From: Leptodontidium sp. MPI-SDFR-AT-0119
Lineage: Eukaryota; Ascomycota; Leotiomycetes; Helotiales; Leptodontidiaceae
Direction of reading: 5' to 3'
DNA length: 64,000 bases
Assembly (NCBI GenBank): GCA_020726505.1
Contig: JAHLEZ010000013.1
Span: forward strand, 1,240,001-1,304,000
Part shown: piece after piece, positions 1-11,110 of the stretch
Position numbering within the stretch: the stretch's first letter is position 1
How the letters are laid out: each line of letters opens with the position of its first letter
Position numbers and translations under genes: made by a program
The notes under the pieces: generated by a model
Databases searched by the model: none
The model's input: only the letters and a program-made list of their open reading frames with translations
Told to the model about the DNA's origin: nothing

Positions 1-584
1 TCATGGATGATAGGCGAGGTCGGGAAAGTGTATTGCATAAACAGAGTTATGCAGTTATTGACGATATCCAACATCGGCAAAGCAGGGAGTGCAGCCTGGA
101 TGGATAGTAGCAGGTTGCTCCAGACCGCCTCGAATGTCCCAAAAGAGTTCCCCGCCGCGGCTACCGAAACACTAGAGAATGCTGTAGGTGACAACGACTG
201 CGGTGAGTCCCAATCGTCTTGTCCAGGTGACCAAGGCCCATGGTCATCTCCAACGACCTTCGACATCGCCCGGGATCCGTGGATCTGATATTGACATGTC
301 GGCACATGCAAACTCTCATGTTGCGGTGAGCTCTCTGGCAGGCTCGTAGTTACATCTACGTATGCGCTTAGCGATGGGCTGTTTATGACTTGGGCGATTT
401 TCCGAGGAGCCTGTCGAACGCGGTTGCGGCGCCGCACTGTATATTGGCAGACAAGATTGGATGTGCGACAGTTGGCACATGGATCCTCGGAGCCACATTT
501 AGTCTTCCTTTTTCTGCAATTATCGCAGGAACGGTACAATAGTGTTGAGCGACCAGATGTTGTGATCGCCGCTGCCTCCATCAT
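1..584 (-). CDS. Zn2Cys6 transcription factor, N-terminal part (runs off left edge)
   Basis: Read on the minus strand from tandem ATG codons at 584 and 581, one open frame of 194 codons reaches base 1 without a stop. Residues 20-46 form a complete fungal binuclear zinc cluster: C20, C23, C30, C36, C39 and C46, spacing C-x2-C-x6-C-x5-C-x2-C-x6-C, with the basic run RKRKTK after the second Cys. An Arg-rich linker follows (RRRNRVRQ), then a low-complexity S/P segment. Near the window edge LPMLDIVNNCITLFMQYTFP resembles the start of the fungal transcription-factor middle homology region. It should be a nuclear DNA-binding regulator; its target pathway is unknown. It is transcribed away from the saponin-hydrolase-like gene across a 1.7-kb gap. 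No RIP-type damage is seen. The middle and C-terminal parts lie outside the window, so integrity is unproven. Confidence 0.88.
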   Translation of the reverse strand, partial: MMEAAAITTSGRSTLLYRSCDNCRKRKTKCGSEDPCANCRTSNLVCQYTVRRRNRVRQAPRKIAQVINSPSLSAYVDVTTSLPESSPQHESLHVPTCQYQIHGSRAMSKVVGDDHGPWSPGQDDWDSPQSLSPTAFSSVSVAAAGNSFGTFEAVWSNLLLSIQAALPALPMLDIVNNCITLFMQYTFPTSPIIH

Positions 585-1615
585 TGGGTGGAATGTAGAG
601 AATGGGCCACACTGCCACAGAAAGAACTGGGGAAACAGGTTATCTTGTGATCCTCTGCGGACACAATCCATGCGCAGGCCGAACCGTTGGCGATGTAACC
701 GTAACCGTGGCCGTGGAGCCGTCCGATGGTGGTCAAATTAGAAGGAATTCAAGGTATGGACGCAACAAAAGCCGCGGGTTTTGTCGAGGGCCGCTCAATC
801 ATGCTTATCCCGCAGCTCGCTTCCCCAAGTCTCGTATAAATTTCGTATACTCGTAGTTCGTACCGTGTCCCGTGGGGTTCTCCACAAGGACACTTGGCTC
901 TGCGGGGTAAGTAGAGTTTGGCGACCGCCCTGGGGAACTGTACTCAGTTCTTACCTGATGTCAAGTACTTTTATTTCGTTACGCCTTCAAATGTCTGCGT
1001 CGGAGGTACTTCCTCTATTCGGTGGACTGACAATGAAGCTCATCCACCACATGGGCCTGTGACAAATCAATTAATCGCCTTTCCCTGGTTGTGGGAAGAC
1101 TCCACTGTCAGTCCACTGAATAAAGATTGATGGGAGTAGGCAGTGCAGTACCATCTCTGCTATGTTCTCTTCTCAATCCAGGATTTCATCCCGGTCGGCC
1201 TGCAAGCGCAACTAGTCTGGCCAAAGACTTCTACTTCCACTTCTGTTGCGGGCAATACAGGGAAATGAGCAACTCGATCACCCAACCCCCTTGCTCGCCT
1301 CTTCAGATTTTCCGAAGGCTGTCCAATGCCACCCTGACAAGCGTTACACAAAATTTATACCAGGGAGGGGGCATTATGGGGAATCCGAGGGAAGAAATAA
1401 GAGCTATTATTCCTTTAGGACGTTCTAGGATATACCAAAGCATACCAGAGATCACTGGAGAAATTTGAGGCAAAGCAAGAACTCCTGTAAACGTCTCGCA
1501 GATTGCTGCTTGTTATTTTATTCTTGTCTTCGCTATGAGTGGCCATTTATGAATCTTGGACGAGTTCTATATAGCAACGCACTGCTATAGTAACCTTGTA
1601 TCCTCCATTTCGCCC

Positions 1616-1636
1616 GGGGGGGGGGGGGGGGGGGGG
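1616..1636. repeat. G21 homopolymer
   Basis: An uninterrupted run of 21 G, preceded by CGCCC and followed by AGGG. It lies in the divergent intergenic region. Its exact length is prone to sequencing error. Confidence 0.9.
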
Positions 1637-2191
1637 AGGGCTAACGCCTCCGTATCAAGAAAACCGAGGGATAAACGACAAGAATCGTGGGAGACTCTAT
1701 CCTGGTGGAGTTACTAAACCCATCTAATTTCTCCGCATTGATCTGTACCCAATTCCGTGGAAAAAATGTTGTCGATGTTCAATCCTGCTTGCAACCTTCC
1801 GCGGGCGCCTTCTGCTGCCGGCAACTTTTACATGCCGATCAGACCCAATAAGAAGATCCTTTGACTGAGAGTGGGATCAGCCAATGTAAAAGATATCCTT
1901 GTATCACAGCACCTGCAGTCCTCATGTAAATGCAGGGAAACTATTGAGATGCTTGGAGAACGCGAATATTTGCCATGATGGTCACTGCAAATGCTTCCGT
2001 CTCGGCAGGAATGGTCAGAAGACAAGATATAGACGGTGTAGCGTATATAAGAACGCTCTGATCGCCTTGTAGGTTTCGAATCTGGATACACATGCCAAAG
2101 TCTTCTGCTGAAACGAAATCCAGGCAAGTCCGTCTGGTCCAGCTCAATTTTCAAGTCGTACCTCTACGAACCAACACGCCTTCGAGGACTG

Positions 2192-2199
2192 TATTTAAG
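2192..2199 (+). promoter_or_regulatory. TATA-like box upstream of the saponin-hydrolase-like gene
   Basis: The sequence TATTTAAG lies about 95 bases before the ATG at 2289, a usual distance for a fungal core promoter. Position is the only support. Confidence 0.35.
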
Positions 2200-2288
2200 A
2201 TACCGTTGCTAGCCCTTGCCTCGGAACATGCTTGCCAAAAGGACTTAGCTGACTTCCAATCTGTATAGTGGTCTCACCTCTCTTAAGC

Positions 2289-4312
2289 ATGCGTATCATC
2301 GTCGCAATCACAGTAGCCATTATCGGTGGTGGGGGACTTGCCTACGGAAGACCAGCCCTGGAAACTCGAGACACACCAAAAGTTCCAAAAATCCCGCTTC
2401 CACCAAAGCCTGAAAAGATCGTGGTCAAGGAACTGTCACTACCTCCAGTGGTCAAAAGCGATGTCGTCGGCGCATGCACACGAAAGATTAACCCTCGCGG
2501 GACTGGCTGTGTGCCCATCAATACACACCTTTTCAGCGGGAACTTCTTGCTAGACAACATCCATGTGGTTGCTTCGATCAACTTCACCGGCGCCCCCGCG
2601 GCTCCCAATCCGGCGAGTATTTATAGTGGCTTGAATTTGATTATCATCAAGTCCGATGGCAAGACGTTTCCAAACGGAGATTCATGGAAGTGCATTACCT
2701 GTGGCGTATCGGCTGCAAACCAGATTGGACGTGTACCGGATATGGATTATCCGCAAGCTTTCAACGATGGACGCCGTGTGCTTGCTGGTAACAATATTGT
2801 GGACTGCGGGAAGGAGGCAATCGCCAGCCCGCGCTGCACCCCCGACAAAGTCCACATTACTCCTATACGCACCAACAATCGAGCGGATGGCTCTGGGCCC
2901 GGCACGGCAATGCGTGAGTTGAGACTCAGTCCAGACGGTGTGCATCTTACTTTCAATACTGTCGGTATTTTCGGAGGAGGTCTTACCCAAGTTGCTCGTA
3001 TGGGTAGACTTGTCTTCAACTCAGCTCCCACTACTGGAACGCCCCTTGCTCAACGGTACGATCTGGTTAATGTAGTTGGCTTGTATAACATGACTGGCAT
3101 ACAGCCTATATCCGTGGAAGGAGACGAGATCTTCTACAATCCAGAGGCTATCTCCATCGGTGAACTACGTGGATTCAGCGGTCGAGGTGACGAAGTTAGC
3201 TTCGTCGGGTTCCCAGCCGAGTCATCCAATATCGACGTGTTCGCCGTGCACTTGACCACAGGGAAAATTCGCAGATTAACCTCTCACCCAGAGTACGCAG
3301 ATCCCGTCGATATCTCTCCTGATAACAACTGGCATGTTGTCCTGGACACGAGAGGTAGCAATCGACAAATGTTTATGGCAGGTATGCGGGGAATCCCGCC
3401 AATGGTGGACATAGTTGCTACAACTGTGGCTTCCTCTACTCGCAACAATGGCATCAGGCGTTTTTTTACCCCTTGGTTGATTGATAAATATGGCGATCGC
3501 GGTTCTTACAAGGGACAACAGCTCTCTTATGCTGGTGATGGAAGTCCGGGTACGTGATCACTGAGCCCATCAATCTCACATAAACCCAATCTTTCAACGG
3601 ATGTGCTTGTTCCCTTAGATACCTAGACGAGGCAAGTGCTAATTCGCGCACTTTCGCAGGGAGCATCAACGATCCCCAGTGGAACTCAAGAGCCGATCCA
3701 AAATGGTCTTGGGATGGAACCAAGATCGCATATTGGGAAGAATTGACCCTGTCACCTGCGTGCGGTGGCGCCAATCCATTACCTTGCCCTGTATCCACAG
3801 CGCAGGGTGGTAGAGTCCAAAGATTGTTGGTAGCATATCTCGTTGAACGCAAGGCCCTCAACCTGCCTAGAGTCAAGCCAATTTCAGATATCGTTCCCTG
3901 GGGCACGCCGTACGAGGTCGATAGTCCTTACCCAGTACGGCCTGCGCCACCACCGGGCATCTATACGCTGAAAGGCAAAGCATCCGGCTTCGCCAAAGTT
4001 AATATCACTTGGACCAGTGCCGGGACTACCGTATCGTCTGTCGGTGTCAAATACACCAACTTTTCCGATGACGGCATCAATACTCTCCGGGGTACCGAAA
4101 TGGTTACGCGTGCCTACCAGACCCCGACCCTTAACCTTGTGGACTGGTACTCCAATCTGACGTCAACTGGCACCGTTACTGCTACGAAAGTAACTAGTCC
4201 GGACGGTTTTCACGTGTCAATTGATTCCTGGACGAACCTTTTCAACGCGAATGGCACACTCGTTACTACCATTGACGGCGTCACCTACAGACAACCAGCG
4301 AATCTAACGTAA
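2289..4312 (+). CDS. Secreted saponin-hydrolase-like beta-propeller protein
   Basis: Two exons, 2289-3549 and 3660-4312, give 637 residues. The open frame continues upstream to 2268, but that codon is GTG; the first ATG is at 2289 and opens directly on a signal peptide (MRIIVAITVAIIGGGG), so I start there. The mature protein is Pro-rich at first, then carries blocks typical of fungal saponin hydrolases, such as TGAPAAPNPASIYSG, FPNGDSWKCITCG and CTPDKVHI. TolB/WD40-like propeller strands include LRLSPDGVHLTF and VDISPDNNWHVV. Several N-glycosylation sites (NFT, NIT, NFS, NLT, NGT) fit secretion. The family is known to deglycosylate plant saponins such as soyasaponin; that activity here is inferred. 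Reading frames are intact across both exons. Family assignment is from remembered motifs, not a search. Confidence 0.8.
3550..3659 (+). other. Intron of the saponin-hydrolase-like gene (110 bp)
   Basis: Donor GTACGT at 3550, possible branch site TGCTAAT, acceptor TTTCGCAG ending at 3659. The upstream frame stops at 3555-3557 inside this intron. Splicing in phase 1 joins GSPG to SINDPQW and restores the frame that runs to the stop at 4312. Confidence 0.85.
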
Positions 4313-5384
4313 CTGTATTTGGCCAGCCCAGGTGGTAATGGACGGAGGGTCAAGGGTTTATTGTGTTGTGAATTGGAGTCAAGTGAAATTTTCAGCAAAG
4401 CCAAAAAGGCTGGCATAGCAGGACCTTGCGTGTTGAAATTGATGAGAACTTCCTTTTCAGAATTCTAAATAGTATGTGTCTAACGTAATCTATATTTACT
4501 CTATCTATAACATTGAGGCATTATGTCCTGCGTGGTAGAAAGACAATTGAAACATTGCTTCGACAAAACATTCTGCTTCATCAAACAATATTACAAGCTT
4601 GTATCTTGGTCGTAGAAATAGCTCCTTGTCAGAGATGTAGTACCAAAGTGGCACCTTCTAGTGCAGTGACGGTATGTTAATTAGCTGCTCAAGCGAAGGA
4701 TGCAGTCAGTGGTACTAAAAATAGCTACCAGTCCGAGGGATGCAAGAGTGAGATCCAAAACGCCTGCTTCTATCGATGCTATACAACAGCGACTGTAAAA
4801 CTGGTTGCTTGAGAGAGCTGTGGCAGTAGACATTTATTTGAAGTTCCTTCTGGCTCATTATAAGGAAGTATTCTAGATTCCTTGGGCAGGCTACCTAGTA
4901 GCCCAGGACAGAAACAATCTCCTCACGCATGGTTTTTTCATGACTTTACACACAGGCTGGTCTCGAATTCTACCCAGATTCAAAGTCTGTGAAAGTACTT
5001 CAAGTATTCCGTTGTGTTTATCGAATGCGAAAGTTAGGGGACTCGGAGAGGTGAAAGAATGCGTATGGGAAGGGCTCGTCGTCGTCCCATTCAAGGCGCC
5101 TCTTTTGGGCATCGGTAAGATTGTATCCTGATTTTCCTATTGTGGTCCTCTTTAATTATCAACTATATTCTTTGTTATTTTGTTCTGAGGTAATGTGCTT
5201 CGGCGCTTTCTAATTTTGCCTGTAAAAATTTCCTTTCTGCTGAGGTTGAGATGGAGACGAGGTGACTTTTGAGCAACACTTTGAAGTTATATTCTCAGCA
5301 TGAAAGCGTTGGTCGAGAAAGAATATTTGATTTTCGACAATGAGCTTGTCAAGGACAGGTCGAAGGAAGAAGTGTGGGCAGTAA
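4313..5384. other. Gene-poor host-like DNA
   Basis: No recognisable gene. Two short overlapping frames on opposite strands near 4890-5130 show no known motif. Composition is moderately AT-rich without the RIP stop pattern. The upstream part of the decayed amidase gene may have been here, but I see no amidase signature (GGSSGG-like) in it. Confidence 0.4.
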
Positions 5385-5839
5385 GCTCAACCCTGAACTC
5401 ATCTCCCGGTGAAACCCGGTACTGATCTTGGCCGTACCAGTTGAAAGCCGAGAGAAATGAATACCGCCAGAAATATAATGATCACTAGCTGGGAACTGCT
5501 GACCCTGACGGCCATCCTGTCGATGCCATACTCTGTCCCGTGGGCCCAAGTGCCGCGCCCCCACACGGAACGAGCACATACTGGCTATATACAAGCCAAT
5601 GGAGCTTGCTCGAATATCCTGGTGTTTCTTTCCCCGTCACCACCGTTGACCCTGTCAAGGATGTCAAAGACTTCGGATACGTACCGAAGAACCCTCGCGA
5701 CAAGTACAATCATGACCAGTACGACCCAAAGACCTACGTGGATGCTCCAATAGGGCTTCAGATCATCACTCGGAAGTTTGAGGACGAAAAGTGTTTGTTA
5801 ATCTTGGAAGCGATTGAGAAGGCAATGGGGAGGAAGTGA
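5385..5839 (+). pseudogene. Amidase-signature family gene, C-terminal remnant
   Basis: From about 5426 the frame ending at the TGA of 5837-5839 reads the typical end of a fungal amidase (acetamidase/fatty-acid-amide-hydrolase type): KAERNEYRQKYNDH, then DAILCPVGPSAAPPHGTSTY, LEYPGVSFPVT, and YVDAPIGLQIITRKFEDEKC. The block DAPIGLQ...DEK is the usual last conserved element. Two lesions break it: an in-frame TAG at 5486-5488 where the family normally has Trp (TGG to TAG, a RIP-type change), and a frame disturbance near 5420. The N-terminal two thirds with the Lys-Ser-Ser catalytic triad are absent. It is therefore a gene relic about 1 kb downstream of the saponin-hydrolase-like gene, on the side facing the transposon block. 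Confidence 0.8.
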
Positions 5840-6148
5840 AGCTAGGACAATTACACTCTCCCGCCGCTTGGATTCATACAGGCCATGTCCCAATCCAAAC
5901 TCAAACCATTGAGAGGCTGTGTAACACCCATAACAGGGAGCCTATCCTCTATCGGAAAATCAACTTCAGTGTAATTGCTTCGTTTCTCCATAACCCATTA
6001 ACGTCTCACCCCGCCATTCCGGACACCCCTAAATTCCAGACACCTCGCTTAGCACAACACTATTTGAATATTACCTACTTAATTAATTAATAACAACCCC
6101 CTCTTTCAATCAATTTCTTTGAAAGTTGGAGTATCAATCGATCTCATT
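5840..6148. other. Transition from amidase relic to transposon debris
   Basis: No gene. AT content rises from about 6060 on (TTAATTAATTAATAA). The last 90 bases may be the leader of the pogo-like fragment that begins at 6149. Confidence 0.35.
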
Positions 6149-6250
6149 ATGAAGTCTCAATACACTGAAGATGACGTTATGTGTGCACTTGAAGAGATAG
6201 TAAATGGAAAGTCAGTTCGGAAGACCTCGGCCAAACACTCTATTTTGGCA
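6149..6250 (+). pseudogene. Pogo-like transposase N-terminus (Psq-type HTH) fragment
   Basis: The ATG at 6149 opens QYTEDDVMCALEEIVNGKSV followed by RKTSAKHSI, which matches the Pipsqueak-type helix-turn-helix at the start of fungal pogo/Fot-like transposases (YTEEDl..Al..v..G.S.rkaa...gIp). Only about 30 residues are present. The frame then continues without a break into reverse-transcriptase sequence and stops at 6290-6292. No DDE catalytic domain follows. Confidence 0.65.
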
Positions 6251-6512
6251 CTATTTCGAGAGTCTCTGGAAGATGGAACGCTGCCCTCCTAGTGGCGACA
6301 CGAAAGATCATACAACTTTAAAGCCTGACAAAGAGGACTACACAGTCGCAAAAGCCTGGAGACCAATCTCACTCTTGGCAACTCTTGAGAAAGTACTGGA
6401 ATCAATTGTCCCGGAGAGGCTTTCAAACACGACCGTACGTAGCACGATTAATTACACCTTACGGCAAGCCGTACTACGACCTAATAGAAAGAGTTTACCT
6501 AAAGCCGCTTAG
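6251..6512 (+). pseudogene. LINE (Tad-like) reverse transcriptase fragment
   Basis: Across one frameshift near 6290 the sequence reads LFRESLEDGTLPS and then LKPDKEDYTVAKAWRPISLL followed by ATLEKVLESIVPERLS. This is the block of non-LTR reverse transcriptases of the form (L.KPgK.dy..pkayRPIsLL.t.gKvlE.i...R). The rest of the RT, the endonuclease and the ORF1 protein are absent. It is a short relic fused to the pogo-like fragment. Confidence 0.8.
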
Positions 6513-7748
6513 AGGAAATTATATACACTAACAAAGGAATAACAGCCACTACGATACGTACGCTCAAACCCGAAAGATATGACGATCGACTCACATGTTA
6601 CAGTTCTAAGAGGATTTAGGGGTTTAGGTTAGTTTTGACTAAAACTACTTTTAGTAAAGTTTCAGGGGTAATTCGTATATATAAAGATGTCCTCCCTTAA
6701 ACTCCTTGAATTTTATACCTTCTTTATTTCTTTTATAATAAACTTATTAATGCTTAATAATTAATACTGAGGTATTCTTACACACTTCTTATAATACTCT
6801 GTTATATTAGTGTTATTATATTAAATAAAGAAAATTAAGTTTACTAAGGATAGCCTTAATAATATCTCACTTAAAGAATTAATAACAACGGAATCTAATC
6901 CCAATTAAGTTAAATTAAAATCTTTATAAAGTTAAGATCTTAAAGATTTATTAAATAACTAGTAAATTAAGGTTTTACTTAAAGTAATTAGTATAATATT
7001 AAAGTATTCTTTGTTAATCGAGACTTTTAATAACAAGTTTTATATAAAGGAAACTATAGACAAACTTTAAAGAATTATAATCACGTACTTATTAATTTAA
7101 TTAATTAGCACTAGTCTTACTAAGCATTATTTAAAACCCCTATTTGATTTTACCTCAGTTTTTGGCTTTTTTAGTAATGTTAATATTAAAGCTAAAGGCA
7201 CCAGGAGATAAAATAATAATAATAATAATAAAGGCTTTCTTAAACCGAATATTTTAAAAGAAGTAGTTTAGTTAATTAAGAAACAATAAAGAGATTAATA
7301 AGAATACTAAGAGGCTCTTATAGCTTTAATTAATTGTTTAAAGAAATTACTTATTACTTCCCTCGTTAAAAAGGATCGAGGGTAAAACTGGTTCGAATTA
7401 GATTTAATTCTTAAATAAACCCCCGTGGACTTGAACTTAATTTGTATTATTAAAAAAAGAAGAAATAGTTTTTAATACCCTAAAACGTACGCTTAAATAA
7501 TCTTCTTTCAAAGTTAATTTAAACCGTTTTTGTTACTTAAAAGTTTAGTTTATAAAAAGGATTACTCCCTTAAATAATTAAAAGACTCTTGCTTTTAAAT
7601 AGTACCGTACTTTAATTTAAAACCGCTTAAACATTAATATTAAACTTTATCTTTTAGTAAGGCTTAGAAAACTTTAATTTAAGAATTAATTAGTGTAGTG
7701 GGGAAGGCTCTCGGTAGCTTCTTTGTTACCTGACCGGATAGGCTCTTC
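6513..7748. other. RIP-degraded AT-rich DNA
   Basis: Dense TTAA/TAAT composition with stops in all frames. No protein motif survives. The last 60 bases (7690-7748, GGGGAAGGCTCTCGGTAGCT...) recur in mutated form at 8445-8490, so an older repeat was split by the LTR that starts at 7749. Confidence 0.6.
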
Positions 7749-8050
7749 TGTTACGACCTCCGATGCGCTTCGTATTCTAACCGACATGGCTCGTAGCATC
7801 GGCTGGCTATGCGACGGCGCTAAGCCTAATTAGGCAGACTAGGGGGCGAGCATGCGACATGTTGATGTGAATGGCGTTCGACTACGCTAGGCCTTATTAG
7901 GAGGGTCCTTCGTGTATTTATACTCGAGCTCTCTCTTATAGAGAGCTCTCCTTTTCTCCTTGTCTTTTCTTCTCGATTCTGAGCGTAGTATTAGGCCCAA
8001 ATACAAAGCTAGAGTCTACTCGCCGTATTAACCACTTGCCAGCCGTAACA
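7749..8050 (+). repeat. Solo LTR of the Gypsy element E family (302 bp)
   Basis: Starts TGTTACGACCTCCGATGCG and ends CCAGCCGTAACA. It aligns end to end with 53792-54093, the 5' LTR of element E, at exactly the same length. The last 15 bases (CTGCCAGCCGTAACA) are duplicated at 8051-8065. No TSD could be matched, so flanks may have been deleted. Confidence 0.8.
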
Positions 8051-8606
8051 CTGCCAGCCGTAACAATAAGAGTGTATTTTATACTTATCTTAATAAGATA
8101 TTATTAAAGTTTTTATATAGCTTATTAATTAAGAAGGCATTATAAACTTTTATACTTACTAATAGTTTTAGGTAGTATAAGTTTCTTACCTTTTTAAGTA
8201 CCTTAAATAAATAAATAATTAATATATTTAATTTTTTAAATACACGTAATATTTTAAAGTAACACATACTACATTAGACGAGATTTCCTGTATTAAAGTT
8301 CATATTATAATAAGAAGCGGTATAAACTATGTTATCTTACTTAAGCTATAATAAGATTTAACCAAGTTATATCTTATACTTTCTTATAATATTAAATATA
8401 ATTAATAACTTATTGAGTATTTAATTTATTAATAATAGTGTGATAGGGAAGACTCTCGGTAGCTTCTTTATTACTTAACCGGATAAGCTCTTTCTATATA
8501 AAAGAGCTTAACACTTAAAAATAACTTAGTAACTAAGAACTTTTATACATATTTTATTAAATACATTTTTTTCTCCTCTTCTTCCTCGACTTTTATACTC
8601 TTTAAA
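8051..8606. other. AT-rich RIP-degraded DNA with split-repeat copy
   Basis: No gene. Bases 8445-8490 repeat the flank of the LTR at 7749 (GGGAAGACTCTCGGTAGCTTC) with CA/TG to TA changes. Confidence 0.5.
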
Positions 8607-8769
8607 TGTAACGACACAAGGGGACTTGGTACGTAGAAGGTAGACTTAATACTTAGAATACAAAAACTACAGAACTACTGTATCAGAGGGAGCGATATAT
8701 ATAGGGAGTCGGAGGAGAGTCGGACCTGTTCAGGACCCCTAACCTGGCCGAAGCATACCTGTCGTTACA
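8607..8769. repeat. 163-bp solo LTR (or MITE) with 5-bp TSD TTAAA
   Basis: Begins TGTAACGACA and ends TGTCGTTACA, perfect 10-bp inverted termini. It is flanked by TTAAA at 8602-8606 and 8770-8774. The interior is only lightly mutated. TG...CA ends with a 5-bp TSD fit a solo LTR; the 10-bp inverted repeats would also fit a small terminal-inverted-repeat element. Confidence 0.75.
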
Positions 8770-9382
8770 TTAAATATGTATTATCTTTAGATTTAATTAA
8801 TTCGCGATTTCCTACCCTTAAGGTTTTTCCCGTACTTTATTATATACTAAGAGCTTGCGGCATTACTCGGCGTACAGCTAGCCGAATACCAAATCTTTCG
8901 TATTACACCAACAGGCTCTAAACAATTATAAAATAACGTTAAAAATAGTATTACTATTCCTTTATAACCTATTAAGGTTATTTGTAAGGTTTTTGCATAC
9001 CACCACGAAATTATAAGTCAATCAAAATAGTGGTAACAGTGGAGAAAATTTGAAGTTTGGTCAGGTGTACGCCAAGTAATGCATCAAGCTCTTACTTCTC
9101 TTATTATGTGGTTTATTAGGCTTTATCCCTCCCATAGTGATAATTAAGTTTAATAAGTTAATTTTCTAATCCTGATCTATACGTAGTATATATTTATAAA
9201 TTACCCTAAATAATAAGAGTTTTTTTAAAAAATATATATATAAAAGAGATATTTGAGCACAATTTATAAAAAAGAGATATTTTAACTAATCGTTTTAATA
9301 CGTAATAAAAGGTTTGAATTACCTTTACAAGCATTAGTTATAAACTTTAGTTTATTTATTTGTTTATAAGTAATTAATAATA
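8770..9382. other. AT-rich DNA with a less-mutated island
   Basis: No gene. The stretch about 8990-9130 keeps CA and TG dinucleotides (for example AGTGGTAACAGTGGAG), in contrast to its flanks. Confidence 0.4.
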
Positions 9383-9576
9383 TGTCGTGTAGAAGACGAG
9401 CATTAGCTCAGGGGTTTGAAAGATTCTATGATCAGATGAGGTTCTAGAAAGTGTGTTCAAAGATTGATTGAATTGAGCGTTGTCCTCTTGAAGAGAGGAG
9501 CTGGAGACTGGGTTTATATACCTGGAGTGCTTACGCAAGCATGCACCAGACCAAAGAACTGCGCTAGTGCGCGACA
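9383..9576 (-). repeat. Solo LTR (194 bp, LTR3 family) with TSD TAATA
   Basis: Read on the minus strand it starts TGTCGCGCACTAGCGCAGTT and ends CTACACGACA. TAATA flanks it at 9378-9382 and 9577-9581. A related copy in plus orientation lies at 15548-15742. It contains a TATATAAACC-like promoter motif, as expected for an LTR. It is hardly RIP-mutated. Confidence 0.85.
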
Positions 9577-9687
9577 TAATAAGTAACTATTTCTTAGTTC
9601 TAAAGATTTTATAAAAAGTAGTCCGAAACCTAAAAACAAATCAGAGACCTTTATTAAAAGTAGTAGTTTAAAAAGCGCTAAAATAAT

Positions 9688-11110
9688 TGTGACGGTTTGA
9701 CTTAGAAGAATCAATTGGAGAGCTAATTAATAGGGTCGCGAGAGCCCCTTTATATATACACGTGCCTATAAGTCATATGACGTTGCGCGGATGCGGTGCA
9801 CTCGTTACACTACCCCCCCCTCTTATAGAGCTAGCCTCTAGCGTTTACCTGTTGCTTCTTTAACTTCCCTTACTTCCTTCGCTACTCTCACTTCCTTTAT
9901 TGTAGTAGGCCTAAGGCTCTAGCTCGTAAAGCTAGTGATGAGCCTTAATTCGTCTTTTCTTAGTTATCGGGTTATTATATAAATATACATTAGCCTAATA
10001 ATAGTAGTCTCTATAGATCATACAATTTCCTTCTCGTAATTAACGCTCTTATTATTTTAGAGACGTATATAGCTTACTCTTGACAACGTTTAACTATGCT
10101 TAAACATTAGCCTAAGTTTCTTTGTTAAAATCTAGGTCTACGTAGCTGATTTCGCCTAAGTAATTGATTTCTAAAGAATTTATTTGTTTAATGTTTATGA
10201 AGTCTCTCATATAAGCTTCTTTTACTATCGAATTAAAGTGTTTAGGAATTAAATAATGTGAAGTACTAAGCTAATAATGATTTTAATTTAGTATTAAGTT
10301 AGCCGCGTATTAAGTTGACTTCGTAAAGAGTTATTAAATCGTAGCAACGTATACGCTATACGTATTAGGAGGAGAGAGCTGCGAATTAAGGCGTTCGCGA
10401 ATCGTGGAATTAAGTCTTTGTTAGAAAGAAATGATCTTAGAGTAGTTTAGTTATGTTTAGTATCGAGCTTCGTATAAGAGGCGTTTAAAGCGTATAATAT
10501 ATATTAATAAAGAGTTTATACCTTGCGTATACTTCAAAAGCTTGTCCTTTGCCTCTTACACCTTTATATGGGAATCGTATGCTCGCGCGAGTTAATCGAG
10601 AATCATTTAGTAGCTTTATGATTATATTACCTTTACTACGGTGAGTTGGGGTAGGATAAGAGATTGTGCCTAGGACTCTAAGTTGAGGTATATGTAGTAG
10701 AATTATATCGTAAAGTTACTAATTACGTCACCGTTAATAAGGAGCTTTACTTTAATTAATAAAATCTAGGTGTTCCATTTAGTAAAGGTACTATTAAATT
10801 TCTCTAGCTCAGAAAGGTATAACTTTAGCCAGGAGGTTATTATTTAACAGGTAAAGCGAGTCTCTACTTGTTTTATAAGAAATTAGACCTATTATTATAA
10901 TTGTTAAAATTATTATGCTAGAGTCGATATCGTGGAAAAAGAGAAAAAAAAGTCGGGAATATAAATAGGAGTAAAAATCAGATAGTAATGAAATACTATT
11001 AAGGCAAAACGAAAAACCAAGCAAAATCGTAACGTAACTTAATCATAATCGTAGTCGTATCATAATGTAACGTAACGTACTATAGCGCTTAGCTAGGGAA
11101 TTAATTTTAA
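9688..11110 (-). mobile_element. Truncated minus-strand LTR retroelement: 3' LTR, polypurine tract and internal remnant
   Basis: The LTR at 9688-9809 begins TGTGACGGTTTGACTTAG and ends CTCGTTACA. It is followed by CTACCCCCCCCTC, the complement of a polypurine tract, which sets the orientation to minus. The following 1.3 kb is AT-rich, RIP-mutated and carries no domain I can name. The same LTR plus tract recurs at 11111. Compared with that copy this LTR lacks about 94 internal bases. Confidence 0.6.

Larger units (their letters stand above)
585..2288. other. Intergenic region between two divergent host genes
   Basis: Balanced base composition, no convincing gene. Open frames on both strands here are short, overlap one another and show no motif or signal peptide I recognise. 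It must hold the upstream regions of both the minus-strand zinc-cluster gene and the plus-strand secreted hydrolase gene. A 21-base G run lies inside. Confidence 0.5.

Noticed and set aside
602..1468. Several overlapping open frames between the regulator and the hydrolase gene
   Set aside because: They overlap in different frames and strands, lack motifs and do not join by plausible introns.
2268..2288. Start of the saponin-hydrolase-like gene at 2268
   Set aside because: The codon is GTG; the ATG at 2289 begins the signal peptide directly.
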